Source: Gammaproteobacteria bacterium
Lineage (GTDB): Bacteria; Pseudomonadota; Gammaproteobacteria; JAABTG01
Reading direction: 5' to 3'
Assembly: GCA_030066245.1 (NCBI GenBank)
Contig: JASJBY010000326.1
Coordinates: 1 to 5,553, forward strand
Length of the DNA: 5,553 bases
Shown one piece after another: positions 1-5,312 of the stretch (the stretch's first letter is position 1; every line of letters starts with the position of its first letter). The notes under the pieces were generated by a model. It made no database searches. It was not told where the DNA came from and was given only the letters and a program-made list of their open reading frames with translations. The position numbers were made by a program, and so were the translations under genes.

Positions 1-18
1 AACGCCCACTTCGGGCAG

Positions 19-54
19 TTGATCTGCGTCAGCCAGCCACCTTGTGGGTATATT
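19..54 (+). promoter_or_regulatory. Weak promoter/FNR-like site candidate upstream of octaheme cytochrome
   Basis: TATATT at 49-54 matches the sigma-70 -10 consensus at five of six bases and lies about 95 bases before the chosen start of the cytochrome gene. No good -35 is found at 17 bases. Upstream, TTGAT-CTGC-GTCAG (19-32) has one perfect half and one 3-of-5 half of the FNR/Dnr consensus TTGAT-N4-ATCAA. The distance from the centre of this site to the -10 is about 6 bases shorter than in a standard class II FNR promoter, so the pairing is doubtful. Oxygen- or NO-responsive control would suit a reductive cytochrome, but that is inference. Confidence 0.2.
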
Positions 55-136
55 GCTTCGGTCATACGCTGTGCGGACGGGTAAACCCGGAGAGGTCCGA
101 TGCCCACCGCGGGCGGGTAGCGGCTGACCATCCCAT

Positions 137-142
137 GAGGAG
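137..142 (+). promoter_or_regulatory. Ribosome binding site fixing the cytochrome start
   Basis: GAGGAG lies 7 bases before the ATG at 150. It favours that ATG over the in-frame ATG at 135, which it overlaps, and over the TTG at 42. A start at 150 also places a short basic N-terminus directly before the hydrophobic export segment. Confidence 0.7.
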
Positions 143-149
143 CACTGCC

Positions 150-1487
150 ATGACGAATTCCCAAACCATCCACACGGACCCGCGGAAGCGCAGCACCACG
201 GTTCCCATATTCTCCTGCGCGCTCATGCTCCTATCCGCTCTCGTGTTTCCGCTCTCTTCCCAGGGGGACAACTGCATCGAATGCCACGAGCAGGTCAGCC
301 CGAACATTGTGGCCGACTGGCAGAACAGCCGACATGCCGGAAAGGGCGTGGGGTGTGCGGTCTGCCACGGCCCTGACCATCAGCAGCACGAAGACGCGAG
401 CAAGGTCCGAATGCCCACACCCGAAACGTGCAACATGTGCCACGCGAAACAAGTTGCCCAGTTCAAGAAGGGAAAACACGCTTTTGCCTGGGCGGCCATG
501 AATGCCATGCCCACGACCCATCAGCTGCCGATGGCCCTCAGAGAGGGCATGAAGGGCTGTGGCGGCTGCCACAAGATCGGTCTCAAGAGCGAGCAGGACG
601 TGAAGGCGTTGAAGGAGCATGGCGGTGGGTTCGGGCTGGCGTCCTGCGATGCCTGTCACACGCGCCACGCCTTCTCGGTGAAAGAGGCGCGCCAGCCGCA
701 GGCCTGTCAGACCTGTCACATGGGCTTCGACCATCCCCAATGGGAGATGTACTCCAGTTCGAAGCATGGCGTGCGATACCTTCTCAAGCAGAACGGCACC
801 CTGCCCGAGAACACGGTGGCACCGACCTGCCAAACCTGCCACATGCAGGAGGGTAACCACGAGGTGCGGACCGGTTGGGGTTTTCTTGCCGTGAGATTGC
901 CGCTTCCGGAGAACGACGAGCAGTGGAAACAGGACCAGACCACCATCCTGCAGGCCTTGGGCGTTTTGGATCCCGAGGGTAATCCCACGAAACGTCTCGA
1001 CGTGGTCAAGGCAGCTCAGGTAGCGCGCCTGACCCAAGCCGAGTTCGACGCCGAGCGCGACAAGATGGTGAACACGTGCCGCCAGTGTCACTCGGAGAAA
1101 TTCGCCAGAACTCAGCTTGAAAAAGGCGACGACATGATTCGGGAGAGCGACCACCTGCTGGCCCAGGCAATACGCATCATCGCCGGTCTGTACCAAGACG
1201 GCACCCTGGAGAAGCCCCCGGGGTACGCTTACGCGTTTCCCGACCTGCTGACCTTTCACGACGCCCCAAGACCCATCGAGCAGAGGCTGTTCGAGATGCA
1301 CCTGAAGCATCGTATGCGGGCCTTCCAGGGCACCTTCCACGCCAACCCGGACTACGCCCTCTGGTACGGCTGGAGCGAGATGGTGCGCGACCTTGCGGAG
1401 ATCAAGGAGATGGCCGACGAACTGCGCGAAAAGCAGCACTCCGGAGCCGCCGCACACGACAATCGCGGGGCGATGGCAAGTCGATGA
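150..1487 (+). CDS. hao: Octaheme cytochrome c, hydroxylamine oxidoreductase family (probably reductive type)
   Basis: This is a periplasmic multiheme cytochrome of 445 residues. An N-terminal signal (basic RKR at about 13-15, then a hydrophobic run ending near residue 38) directs Sec export. Eight CXXCH haem-binding motifs start at residues 42, 69, 94, 137, 166, 186, 227 and 310. Their order and spacing match HAO-family octaheme cytochromes. Family signatures include CDACHTRH (166-173), DHPQWEMY followed by SKHG (194-207), and CRQCHSE..AR around 310-320. Asp194-His195 correspond to the distal active-site Asp-His pair of HAO. The GKHAFAWAAMNAMPTTH block between haems 3 and 4 resembles the shorter reductive (epsilon-HAO/IhOCC-like) enzymes. 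The C-terminal HANPDYALWYGW block has Leu404/Trp405 where the cross-linking tyrosine is expected. There is no C-terminal membrane helix, so it is probably soluble. Known members convert hydroxylamine, NO or nitrite. No haoB, c554, cM552 or NrfH-type partner is visible. The family call is secure; the reaction direction is inferred. Confidence 0.95.
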   Translation: MTNSQTIHTDPRKRSTTVPIFSCALMLLSALVFPLSSQGDNCIECHEQVSPNIVADWQNSRHAGKGVGCAVCHGPDHQQHEDASKVRMPTPETCNMCHAKQVAQFKKGKHAFAWAAMNAMPTTHQLPMALREGMKGCGGCHKIGLKSEQDVKALKEHGGGFGLASCDACHTRHAFSVKEARQPQACQTCHMGFDHPQWEMYSSSKHGVRYLLKQNGTLPENTVAPTCQTCHMQEGNHEVRTGWGFLAVRLPLPENDEQWKQDQTTILQALGVLDPEGNPTKRLDVVKAAQVARLTQAEFDAERDKMVNTCRQCHSEKFARTQLEKGDDMIRESDHLLAQAIRIIAGLYQDGTLEKPPGYAYAFPDLLTFHDAPRPIEQRLFEMHLKHRMRAFQGTFHANPDYALWYGWSEMVRDLAEIKEMADELREKQHSGAAAHDNRGAMASR

Positions 1488-1525
1488 CCCTGGTGCCGCT
1501 CCGTTTTATGGATCTAGCTCAATAA

Positions 1526-1550
1526 TTGACCAGGCCAGACGTGGTATAAG
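1526..1550 (+). promoter_or_regulatory. Extended -10 promoter candidate for the secreted Gly/Pro-rich protein
   Basis: TGGTATAAG (1542-1550) is an extended -10 element (TGN plus TATAAG, five of six to consensus). TTGACC at 1526-1531 is a good -35-like hexamer but sits only 13 bases from the -10, too close for a standard pairing. An extended -10 can act without a strong -35. The predicted start near 1557 would give a leader of about 48 bases. This suggests that the downstream gene can be transcribed separately from the cytochrome. Confidence 0.4.
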
Positions 1551-1604
1551 AGCAGTGGGTACGCGCAGGATGCCTCGATTGTCCCGATTGAGAGGAGATC
1601 GCTC

Positions 1605-1988
1605 ATGAAGCATCTTAAGACACTGCTCATAGCCGTCGGCCTGGTGGTAGCAGCCGGCACACCGTTGCAGGCAGCCAATGCCTGGTGGGGCGGTCCCTTC
1701 GCCGGCCCCTACGCCGGCGGCCCCTACGCCAGGCCTTGGGGAGGTCCCATGACGCCGGTGGGGCCGGGGCTGTCCAAGATTCCCGGATGGTCACCCGAGG
1801 AAGTTGCCGAGAGATATGATTTCCACGGGCCCTACGGCCCCAGCATCACCGATGTTCGGCGCTTTCACAGAGATCTCTGGTGGGGTCGTCCCATGGACGA
1901 CCTGGTGTTTCCCATGGGCCCGAGTCCTACCGACATTCGCAGGCAACAGCGGCGGGACTGGTATCGGAGCATGGGCATCCCCTACTGA
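1605..1988 (+). CDS. Small secreted Gly/Pro/Trp/Tyr-rich protein, sulfur globule protein-like
   Basis: This is a 127-residue exported protein. The start ATG has AGAGGAG at 1591-1597, 7 bases upstream. Residues 1-26 form a Sec signal peptide ending in a clear A-N-A cleavage motif. The mature protein begins WWGGPFAGPYAGGPYARPWGG, a Gly/Pro/aromatic stretch like the start of mature sulfur globule proteins (SgpA/B/C) that coat periplasmic sulfur deposits in purple sulfur bacteria. The C-terminal half differs from classical Sgp. It holds two copies of a motif, GPSITDVRR..RD.WW (78-93) and GPSPTDIRR..RRDWY (105-120), ending in SMGIPY. The tandem GGCCCCTACGCC at 1704-1715 and 1719-1730 encodes part of the Gly-rich run. 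There are no cysteines or haem motifs. It follows the octaheme cytochrome on the same strand after 117 bases with its own promoter candidate. The Sgp assignment rests on composition and the signal/WWGG junction, so it is tentative; a general structural or envelope protein is the alternative. Confidence 0.85.
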   Translation: MKHLKTLLIAVGLVVAAGTPLQAANAWWGGPFAGPYAGGPYARPWGGPMTPVGPGLSKIPGWSPEEVAERYDFHGPYGPSITDVRRFHRDLWWGRPMDDLVFPMGPSPTDIRRQQRRDWYRSMGIPY

Positions 1989-1995
1989 ACCACTG

Positions 1996-2021
1996 TGGGC
2001 GTGAGGCAAGGGCGACGCCCA
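1996..2021. terminator. Hairpin between convergent genes, possible weak bidirectional terminator
   Basis: TGGGCGT (1996-2002) and ACGCCCA (2015-2021) form a perfect 7-bp stem with a 12-base loop, 7 bases after the stop of the secreted protein and 23 bases beyond the stop of the convergent ATPase gene. There is no T-tract on either side, so it is not a canonical intrinsic terminator. Confidence 0.3.
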
Positions 2022-2044
2022 GTCCGCGCGCAGAAGGATCGTCC

Positions 2045-2698
2045 CTACAGAGGCGCCGCGGCCAACTCGTCGACCGTGGCGTCGAACCTCGGCAAGGGAT
2101 AGGTTTGGTGACGAGTTAGAGTGCCGTCTGCCACGCGATAGAACTGGCGGGCCAGATTGTTGACTTTCGTCGGCGGGGTCCGCCAGGCGGTATCCTCCAA
2201 CAGCGCCCGCATCGCCCCCACTTCGGGAAGACGGCCTGCGAATCGGCTGGTGGGCAAGGGTTTGATGTAGCGCTGCATCACGGCCCGCACGAGAGAATTA
2301 GTGGGCCACCTGTTCACCACCACGTAGACCTTCGGGTCGGCCAGTCGCGTCAGATCGGCCAAAGCGCAGCGAACGTCCTCCGGACTGTTGGTCACGGGAA
2401 TCAGTACCATGTCCACACTGCGTGTGATCCAGGCGTCCTGGTGCGGGCGATTTCCGGCACCGTCGATAACCATCAGCCCATCACGGTCACGGTTCGCCTT
2501 CACGGCTGAGATCACCCGAGAGAAGTTGTCGCTGGCGTCCAGATACTCGTAAGGCCGTTCCGACTTGATCGGGGCGCGCTGGTCCGTGTGCGCCATCACG
2601 GCTTGCTGCTTGTGCAGATACGCACCGTACGCCAGACAGTGCGACAGGCTCGTCTTTCCGGTTCCCCCCTTGCTCCCGAGTATTGCTATGGTCCTCAT
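2045..2698 (-). CDS. Orphan ParA/MinD-superfamily ATPase
   Basis: This is a 217-residue cytoplasmic P-loop ATPase of the SIMIBI class, which positions DNA or protein cargo through ATP-dependent dimerisation. The deviant Walker A box GSKGGTGKTS (8-17) includes the signature lysine Lys10 and P-loop Lys15. The Walker A' aspartate is probably Asp39 (AHTDQR), and Walker B is LMVIDGAGN with Asp79. VVVNRWPTN (126-133) matches the nucleotide-contacting NR segment of the family. The protein is shorter than chromosomal ParA/Soj (about 250-270) and lacks the N-terminal helix-turn-helix of P1-type ParA, so it is closer to ParF/orphan ParA proteins. The ATG at 2698 has a strong AGGAGG site (complement of 2704-2709) 5 bases upstream. 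No parB, centromere-like iterons, chemotaxis, pilus or carboxysome genes are nearby, so the cargo is unknown. It could be a chromosomal orphan or the remnant of a plasmid or integrated element. The family is certain; the role is not. Confidence 0.92.
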   Translation of the reverse strand: MRTIAILGSKGGTGKTSLSHCLAYGAYLHKQQAVMAHTDQRAPIKSERPYEYLDASDNFSRVISAVKANRDRDGLMVIDGAGNRPHQDAWITRSVDMVLIPVTNSPEDVRCALADLTRLADPKVYVVVNRWPTNSLVRAVMQRYIKPLPTSRFAGRLPEVGAMRALLEDTAWRTPPTKVNNLARQFYRVADGTLTRHQTYPLPRFDATVDELAAAPL

Positions 2699-3051
2699 TT
2701 ATCCCTCCTCGTATATCCCTCTTCGGCCCCCTGATCCGCACAGCGGCTTCTGTTGCGCATGCGGGCTCCGTCCGCTCCGACAGACGCTACAGGTTGGCGA
2801 CGAGTCCGTCCGTCAGAAGGTGAGCGCACGCACTATAGCTAGTCCACGAACAGGCCTGCAAGCCATCTGCTGATATTTTGGCGCAAGTGTGGCAGAAGAA
2901 ACTGCACCGGCGGCGTCTCCCGTGGTGCAAAACCCACCGGCAAGGGGGCGACGGATACCGTCAGGCGTTCAGGGAGTCGAGACGAAAGAAGCGGGTGCAG
3001 GGAGCGATTATGTGTGCCGCGAGCTGGCCCACCGGCGCGCTGAATGGAACA
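2699..3051. other. Non-coding interval between the ATPase gene and sufT
   Basis: No convincing gene lies here. Open frames crossing it are antisense continuations of the flanking genes with no ribosome binding site and non-protein-like composition. It holds the strong ATPase ribosome binding site at its left end, one promoter candidate (2832-2861, minus), the 8-bp palindrome CGCATGCG (2756-2763), and a small inverted repeat GACGG-ATA-CCGTC (2950-2962). No T-rich terminator for sufT was found. Confidence 0.5.
2832..2861 (-). promoter_or_regulatory. Weak sigma-70-like promoter candidate for the ParA-type ATPase gene
   Basis: Reading the minus strand, TATAGT (complement of 2832-2837) matches the -10 consensus at five of six bases. 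TTGCAG (complement of 2856-2861) is a weak -35 with an 18-base spacer. Transcription from here would leave an untranslated leader of roughly 130 bases before the ATG at 2698. An unseen promoter closer to the gene is equally possible. Confidence 0.25.
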
Positions 3052-3603
3052 CTAGAACAGGCCGGTTTCCAGCTTGGCAACATCAGACATCATGTCCCGG
3101 CTCCAGGGCGGATCGAACACAAGCTGCACGTGGGCCTTGGAAACTGTGGGCACAAGCTCTATTCGGCCAGCAACATCCTCGGACAGCACCTTGCCCATAC
3201 CGCAGCTCGGCTCCGTGAGTGTCATGCGAACGAGCACTTCGTGGCCACCATCCCCCTGCGGCTCGATGCGGCACTCGTAGACCAGACCCAGGTCCACGAT
3301 GTTGACCGGAATTTCGGGATCGAAGCAGGTCCGCAGCTGGTCCCAGACAAGCTTTTCCACATCCTCGGCGGACGCATCCGCGGGAAGCTGCGGCAGCGGC
3401 AAGGGTGTCTTGCCAATCGCATCGGCGTCCGCGCCCGCGATACGGAACATACGCCCCTGAACGTAGATGGTGTAGCTGCCGCCGAGCGCCTGGACGAGAG
3501 AGCCCAGAGTCCCCGCGGGCAGACTGACCTCGACCCCCTCCGGAACCGCAACCGCGTCACAGTCCCGGTTGAGTCTGACAGGTTCACTGCTTCTGCCGTA
3601 CAT
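3052..3603 (-). CDS. sufT: SufT-type Fe-S cluster assembly/maturation protein (MIP18/DUF59 family)
   Basis: This is a 183-residue cytoplasmic protein matching the long SufT form. The N-terminal SufT-specific part (1-65) carries NRDCDAVAVPEG (12-23), a LVQALGGSYTIYV segment (36-48) and an RIAGADADAIG block (54-64). The C-terminal MIP18 domain (about 80-183) has the DPEIPVNIVDLGLVYEC signature (95-111), the conserved EPSCGMG motif with Cys134, and FDPPWSRDMM (163-172). SufT and MIP18 proteins act in maturation of Fe-S enzymes, probably handing over or stabilising clusters. The ATG at 3603 is the first possible start because an in-frame TGA lies two codons upstream (complement of 3607-3609). The ribosome binding site is weak (GGGA about 10 bases away). 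The gene is often found with sufBCDS, but here it stands alone, next to an orphan ParA-like ATPase and divergent from unknown genes. The length is normal for the family and no key residue appears to be missing. Confidence 0.93.
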   Translation of the reverse strand: MYGRSSEPVRLNRDCDAVAVPEGVEVSLPAGTLGSLVQALGGSYTIYVQGRMFRIAGADADAIGKTPLPLPQLPADASAEDVEKLVWDQLRTCFDPEIPVNIVDLGLVYECRIEPQGDGGHEVLVRMTLTEPSCGMGKVLSEDVAGRIELVPTVSKAHVQLVFDPPWSRDMMSDVAKLETGLF

Positions 3604-3724
3604 GAGTCATTCCCGCTGAGCCGGCCGCGCCTGTGACCGGCGTTCTGCCTTGACGCCATCTTAACTCACGCGGGACGGGCGCGACACCCGCACGGATGCA
3701 CTCAGGCAACGCGCGTCCCCGCCC

Positions 3725-3844
3725 ATGCCGGAAGAACAATCATTACCGGAGGCAGCCATAGAGCCCTCCAATCAGGACTGGTATGCTTTGACCCTGGGCT
3801 GGATCGCCAGACACGGATTCGACAAGGAGCCTGCATGCACATAG
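3725..3844 (+). CDS. Possible 39-residue small ORF overlapping the next gene
   Basis: An ATG at 3725 opens a 39-codon frame ending in TAG at 3842-3844, overlapping the start of the following gene (3835) by 10 bases. The product has an acidic start (MPEEQSLPEA) and an aromatic amphipathic end (QDWYALTLGWIARHGFD), which looks more protein-like than the other two frames here. The frame is open upstream only to a TAA at 3662-3664, with no alternative start. No good ribosome binding site precedes the ATG, and a promoter-like TGGTATGCT lies inside the frame, so it may not be translated. If it is, the overlap would couple its translation to the 151-residue gene. I do not recognise the peptide. Confidence 0.35.
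   Translation: MPEEQSLPEAAIEPSNQDWYALTLGWIARHGFDKEPACT
3779..3787 (+). promoter_or_regulatory. Extended -10 promoter candidate for the 151-residue coiled-coil gene
   Basis: TGG followed by TATGCT (3782-3787) forms an extended -10 element, four of six to consensus, about 48 bases before the ATG at 3835. No -35 match is seen at 17 bases. If used, it would start transcription inside the small upstream ORF and exclude that ORF from the transcript. Confidence 0.25.
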
Positions 3845-4290
3845 AGTTCGCCCCGGGTGCCGCCGGGTTCAGGGAAGCCAGACATTTGAAGAGGATTCTC
3901 AGCTACTACCGTGAGTCGTTACACGCCTCCGGCGATATAGCACGGCTCATGGGAACCCTGGAGAATCGAGTCAACGGTCACATGGAACAGGCGGACTTTC
4001 GTGTGCTGCGAGAGTCCCTGCCGGACGACAGCGACCTGGCGCAGGACTCCAGGCCGGGATTATGGAAGCGCATACTCGGCATCGTGTTCAGGCCCAGCCC
4101 CCGGGAAATCCAGCTGAGCAATCAACGCATGGAGGCGATCGACCGTGCGGAACGCGCTGAAGGCGTTTCCTTCGACGCCATGGCGGAGATGAGCAAGATC
4201 CACGCAGAACGTGACCAGCTGTTTGCGAAGGTCTCCGAACTGGAAAAGGCCGTGGAGAAGCTGACCAAGCAACTGGAGAAGTGCGAATAG
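3835..4290 (+). CDS. Uncharacterised 151-residue protein with C-terminal coiled coil
   Basis: The function is not recognised. The ATG at 3835 has AAGGAG (3824-3829) 5 bases upstream, a strong ribosome binding site that makes it a credible gene. The protein is soluble and strongly charged, with no signal peptide and no membrane helix. Residues 15-60 look helical (REARHLKRILSYYRESL and beyond). The middle has an acidic loop (63-72, PDDSDLAQDS) followed by a short hydrophobic patch LWKRILGIVF (77-86). Residues about 112-149 form a predicted coiled coil with Leu/Val at heptad spacing (QLFAKVSELEKAVEKLTKQLEK), ending in a single Cys150. The design suggests a homo-oligomer or a scaffold/adaptor; the LWKRILGIVF patch could touch a membrane or a partner. 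It may be co-translated with the small ORF it overlaps, is divergent from sufT, and converges with the membrane-anchored gene on its right. Confidence 0.75.
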   Translation: MHIEFAPGAAGFREARHLKRILSYYRESLHASGDIARLMGTLENRVNGHMEQADFRVLRESLPDDSDLAQDSRPGLWKRILGIVFRPSPREIQLSNQRMEAIDRAERAEGVSFDAMAEMSKIHAERDQLFAKVSELEKAVEKLTKQLEKCE

Positions 4291-4409
4291 TGCCGGGCTG
4301 CCGTCTTCCCCCGCCCCGCCGCCAACCGGCATCTGGCCCGACCATCACCCCACCGCTGACACTGGGGCTCACCCGGTACTGACGAAGACTCTCCGCCACA
4401 TAGGCTTGC

Positions 4410-4436
4410 CGCCCGCCAAGCGCCGATTCGCGGGCG
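4410..4436. terminator. GC-rich hairpin in the convergent gap
   Basis: CGCCCGC (4410-4416) and GCGGGCG (4430-4436) form a perfect 7-bp stem with a 13-base loop, directly after the stop codon of the minus-strand gene (complement of 4437-4439). No T-tract follows on either strand, so factor-independent termination is uncertain. The rest of the 146-base convergent gap contains nothing else notable beyond a weak TGCCGG/CCGGCA pair at 4291-4331. Confidence 0.3.
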
Positions 4437-5198
4437 TCACGCAGACATGGCAGGAAGCGGCTTCGTGCTCTCCGGCGTTTTGAGCCGCGCCTGCTCTCCC
4501 ACTTTTTTGCGCTGCCCCTGAAACAGCGTGTAACCCTCCTTCTTTTCCAGGTAAGCGAGCAGTTCCACCAGGTGGTTTTGAACCTGCGCAAGGCGCTCTC
4601 GACCCGCCAGATCTCGCGCATCGCCGGTTTCCCGCAACGCGTCGAGGGACTCCTTCACGGACTCGCTGTCCGACAGGGGCGGCATGGTCAGCCGCTCCTT
4701 GAACTCGTAGTAGGAGATGGTGTCCAGCTCGACGCCATGCTGCCCCTCGTGGGTAGTCATGATCAGCTTGCCAAGCGCCTTCTGCTCGGGATTGAAGAAG
4801 TTGAACGGCCCCACGTCGCTCGCTGCCGACGAGAACGCGAAAGCCCTGCGCACGGATGCGTCGAGCCGCATAACGACGGGATCCTGGGTGTAGGGGCCAT
4901 GCCTCTCCACAGCCACCATCCATCCGAAATAACGGACGATTAGGTAGAGCGTTTCCTCGGCATACGACCCGTCGGGGTAGCGCTTACGCATAGCCCGCAG
5001 TCCACCGAGTTCGAGCAGGTTGTAAATGCGGCTTTGGAGTTCCTCGCAGGCTGACAGGTATGGGTTGACGAATAGCGCCGACAGCCTTGCACGTTCCTGC
5101 TTGCGCTCCCGTTGATGCTCCGTGGCCCACGTCCACACAGCCCACGCGGCGGTCGCCACGGGAATCAGCCATTGCATGTTGATAGTAAACTTTGGCAT
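4437..5198 (-). CDS. Uncharacterised single-pass membrane protein with cytoplasmic helical domain
   Basis: The function is not recognised. I chose ATG at 5198 (253 residues) because GGGGGAAG (complement of 5204-5211) lies 5 bases upstream; an in-frame GTG at 5213 would add five residues but lacks a site. Residues 9-25 (QWLIPVATAAWAVWTWA) form one membrane helix, followed by a basic run (RERKQERAR, 30-38), so the bulk should be cytoplasmic. The body (45-170) is helical with conserved-looking aromatic patches: VNPYLSACEELQSRIYNLLELGG (44-66), EETLYLIVRYFGWMVAVERHG (81-101) and PFNFFNPEQKALGKLI (131-146). A helix around 200-221 (ERLAQVQNHLVELLAYLEKK) may self-associate. The tail is basic and Pro-rich. 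No catalytic motif is evident. The well-ordered sequence and consistent codon pattern argue for a real gene. It is monocistronic, with its own promoter candidate. Confidence 0.82.
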   Translation of the reverse strand: MPKFTINMQWLIPVATAAWAVWTWATEHQRERKQERARLSALFVNPYLSACEELQSRIYNLLELGGLRAMRKRYPDGSYAEETLYLIVRYFGWMVAVERHGPYTQDPVVMRLDASVRRAFAFSSAASDVGPFNFFNPEQKALGKLIMTTHEGQHGVELDTISYYEFKERLTMPPLSDSESVKESLDALRETGDARDLAGRERLAQVQNHLVELLAYLEKKEGYTLFQGQRKKVGEQARLKTPESTKPLPAMSA

Positions 5199-5234
5199 CG
5201 GAACTTCCCCCACGCGCTCGCTGGACAGAAAAAA

Positions 5235-5263
5235 ACATTAACAACGGCATCCAATCAAGTCAA
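5235..5263 (-). promoter_or_regulatory. Sigma-70-like promoter candidate for the membrane-anchored protein
   Basis: On the minus strand TTGACT (complement of 5258-5263) matches the -35 consensus at five of six bases. It is followed after 17 bases by TAATGT (complement of 5235-5240), or after 15 bases by GTTAAT. Both -10 versions are modest. The site is 37 bases or more upstream of the ATG at 5198, with an AT-rich discriminator region between. Confidence 0.4.
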
Positions 5264-5268
5264 CGAAC

Positions 5269-5312
5269 CCGGGCTGGCGCCACGCCGGGAACAGCTGGAC
5301 CGCCTAGCCCGG
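5269..5312. repeat. Inverted repeat CCGGGCT / AGCCCGG
   Basis: CCGGGCT at 5269-5275 and AGCCCGG at 5306-5312 are perfect inverse complements separated by 30 bases. The right arm overlaps the IS-end-like sequence at 5303-5322. It may be a short structural repeat or part of an insertion scar. No gene lies between the arms. Confidence 0.3.

Noticed and set aside
1..84. Open frame from the window edge to a TAA at 82-84 that could be the 3' end of an upstream gene
   Set aside because: Only 27 residues are visible and they match nothing I recognise. It also overlaps the promoter candidate, so it cannot be supported.
42..149. N-terminal extension of the cytochrome to the TTG at 42
   Set aside because: The extension is not signal-peptide-like and lacks a ribosome binding site; GAGGAG at 137-142 supports the ATG at 150.
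231..1457. Long 408-codon open frame on the minus strand
   Set aside because: It lies wholly antisense to the cytochrome gene, has no ribosome binding site, and arises from GC-rich codon bias; the sense strand has eight intact haem motifs.
1442..1507. CGGAGC...GCTCCG followed by TTTT as a terminator of the cytochrome gene
   Set aside because: The 50-base loop and a left arm inside the coding sequence make a functional intrinsic terminator unlikely.
1..2231. Shared CCCACTTCGGG at the left edge and near 2217-2229
   Set aside because: Only 11 bases match in a GC-rich sequence, one copy is inside the ATPase coding region, and nothing suggests a functional repeat.
2878..3636. 252-codon plus-strand frame
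   Set aside because: It is antisense to sufT, which has clear family motifs; there is no ribosome binding site.
4088..4621. 177-codon minus-strand frame
   Set aside because: It overlaps two better-supported genes in other frames and is Arg/Gly/Ser-rich in the way typical of shadow frames.
4572..4943. 123-codon plus-strand frame
   Set aside because: It is antisense to the membrane-anchored protein and lacks a start signal.
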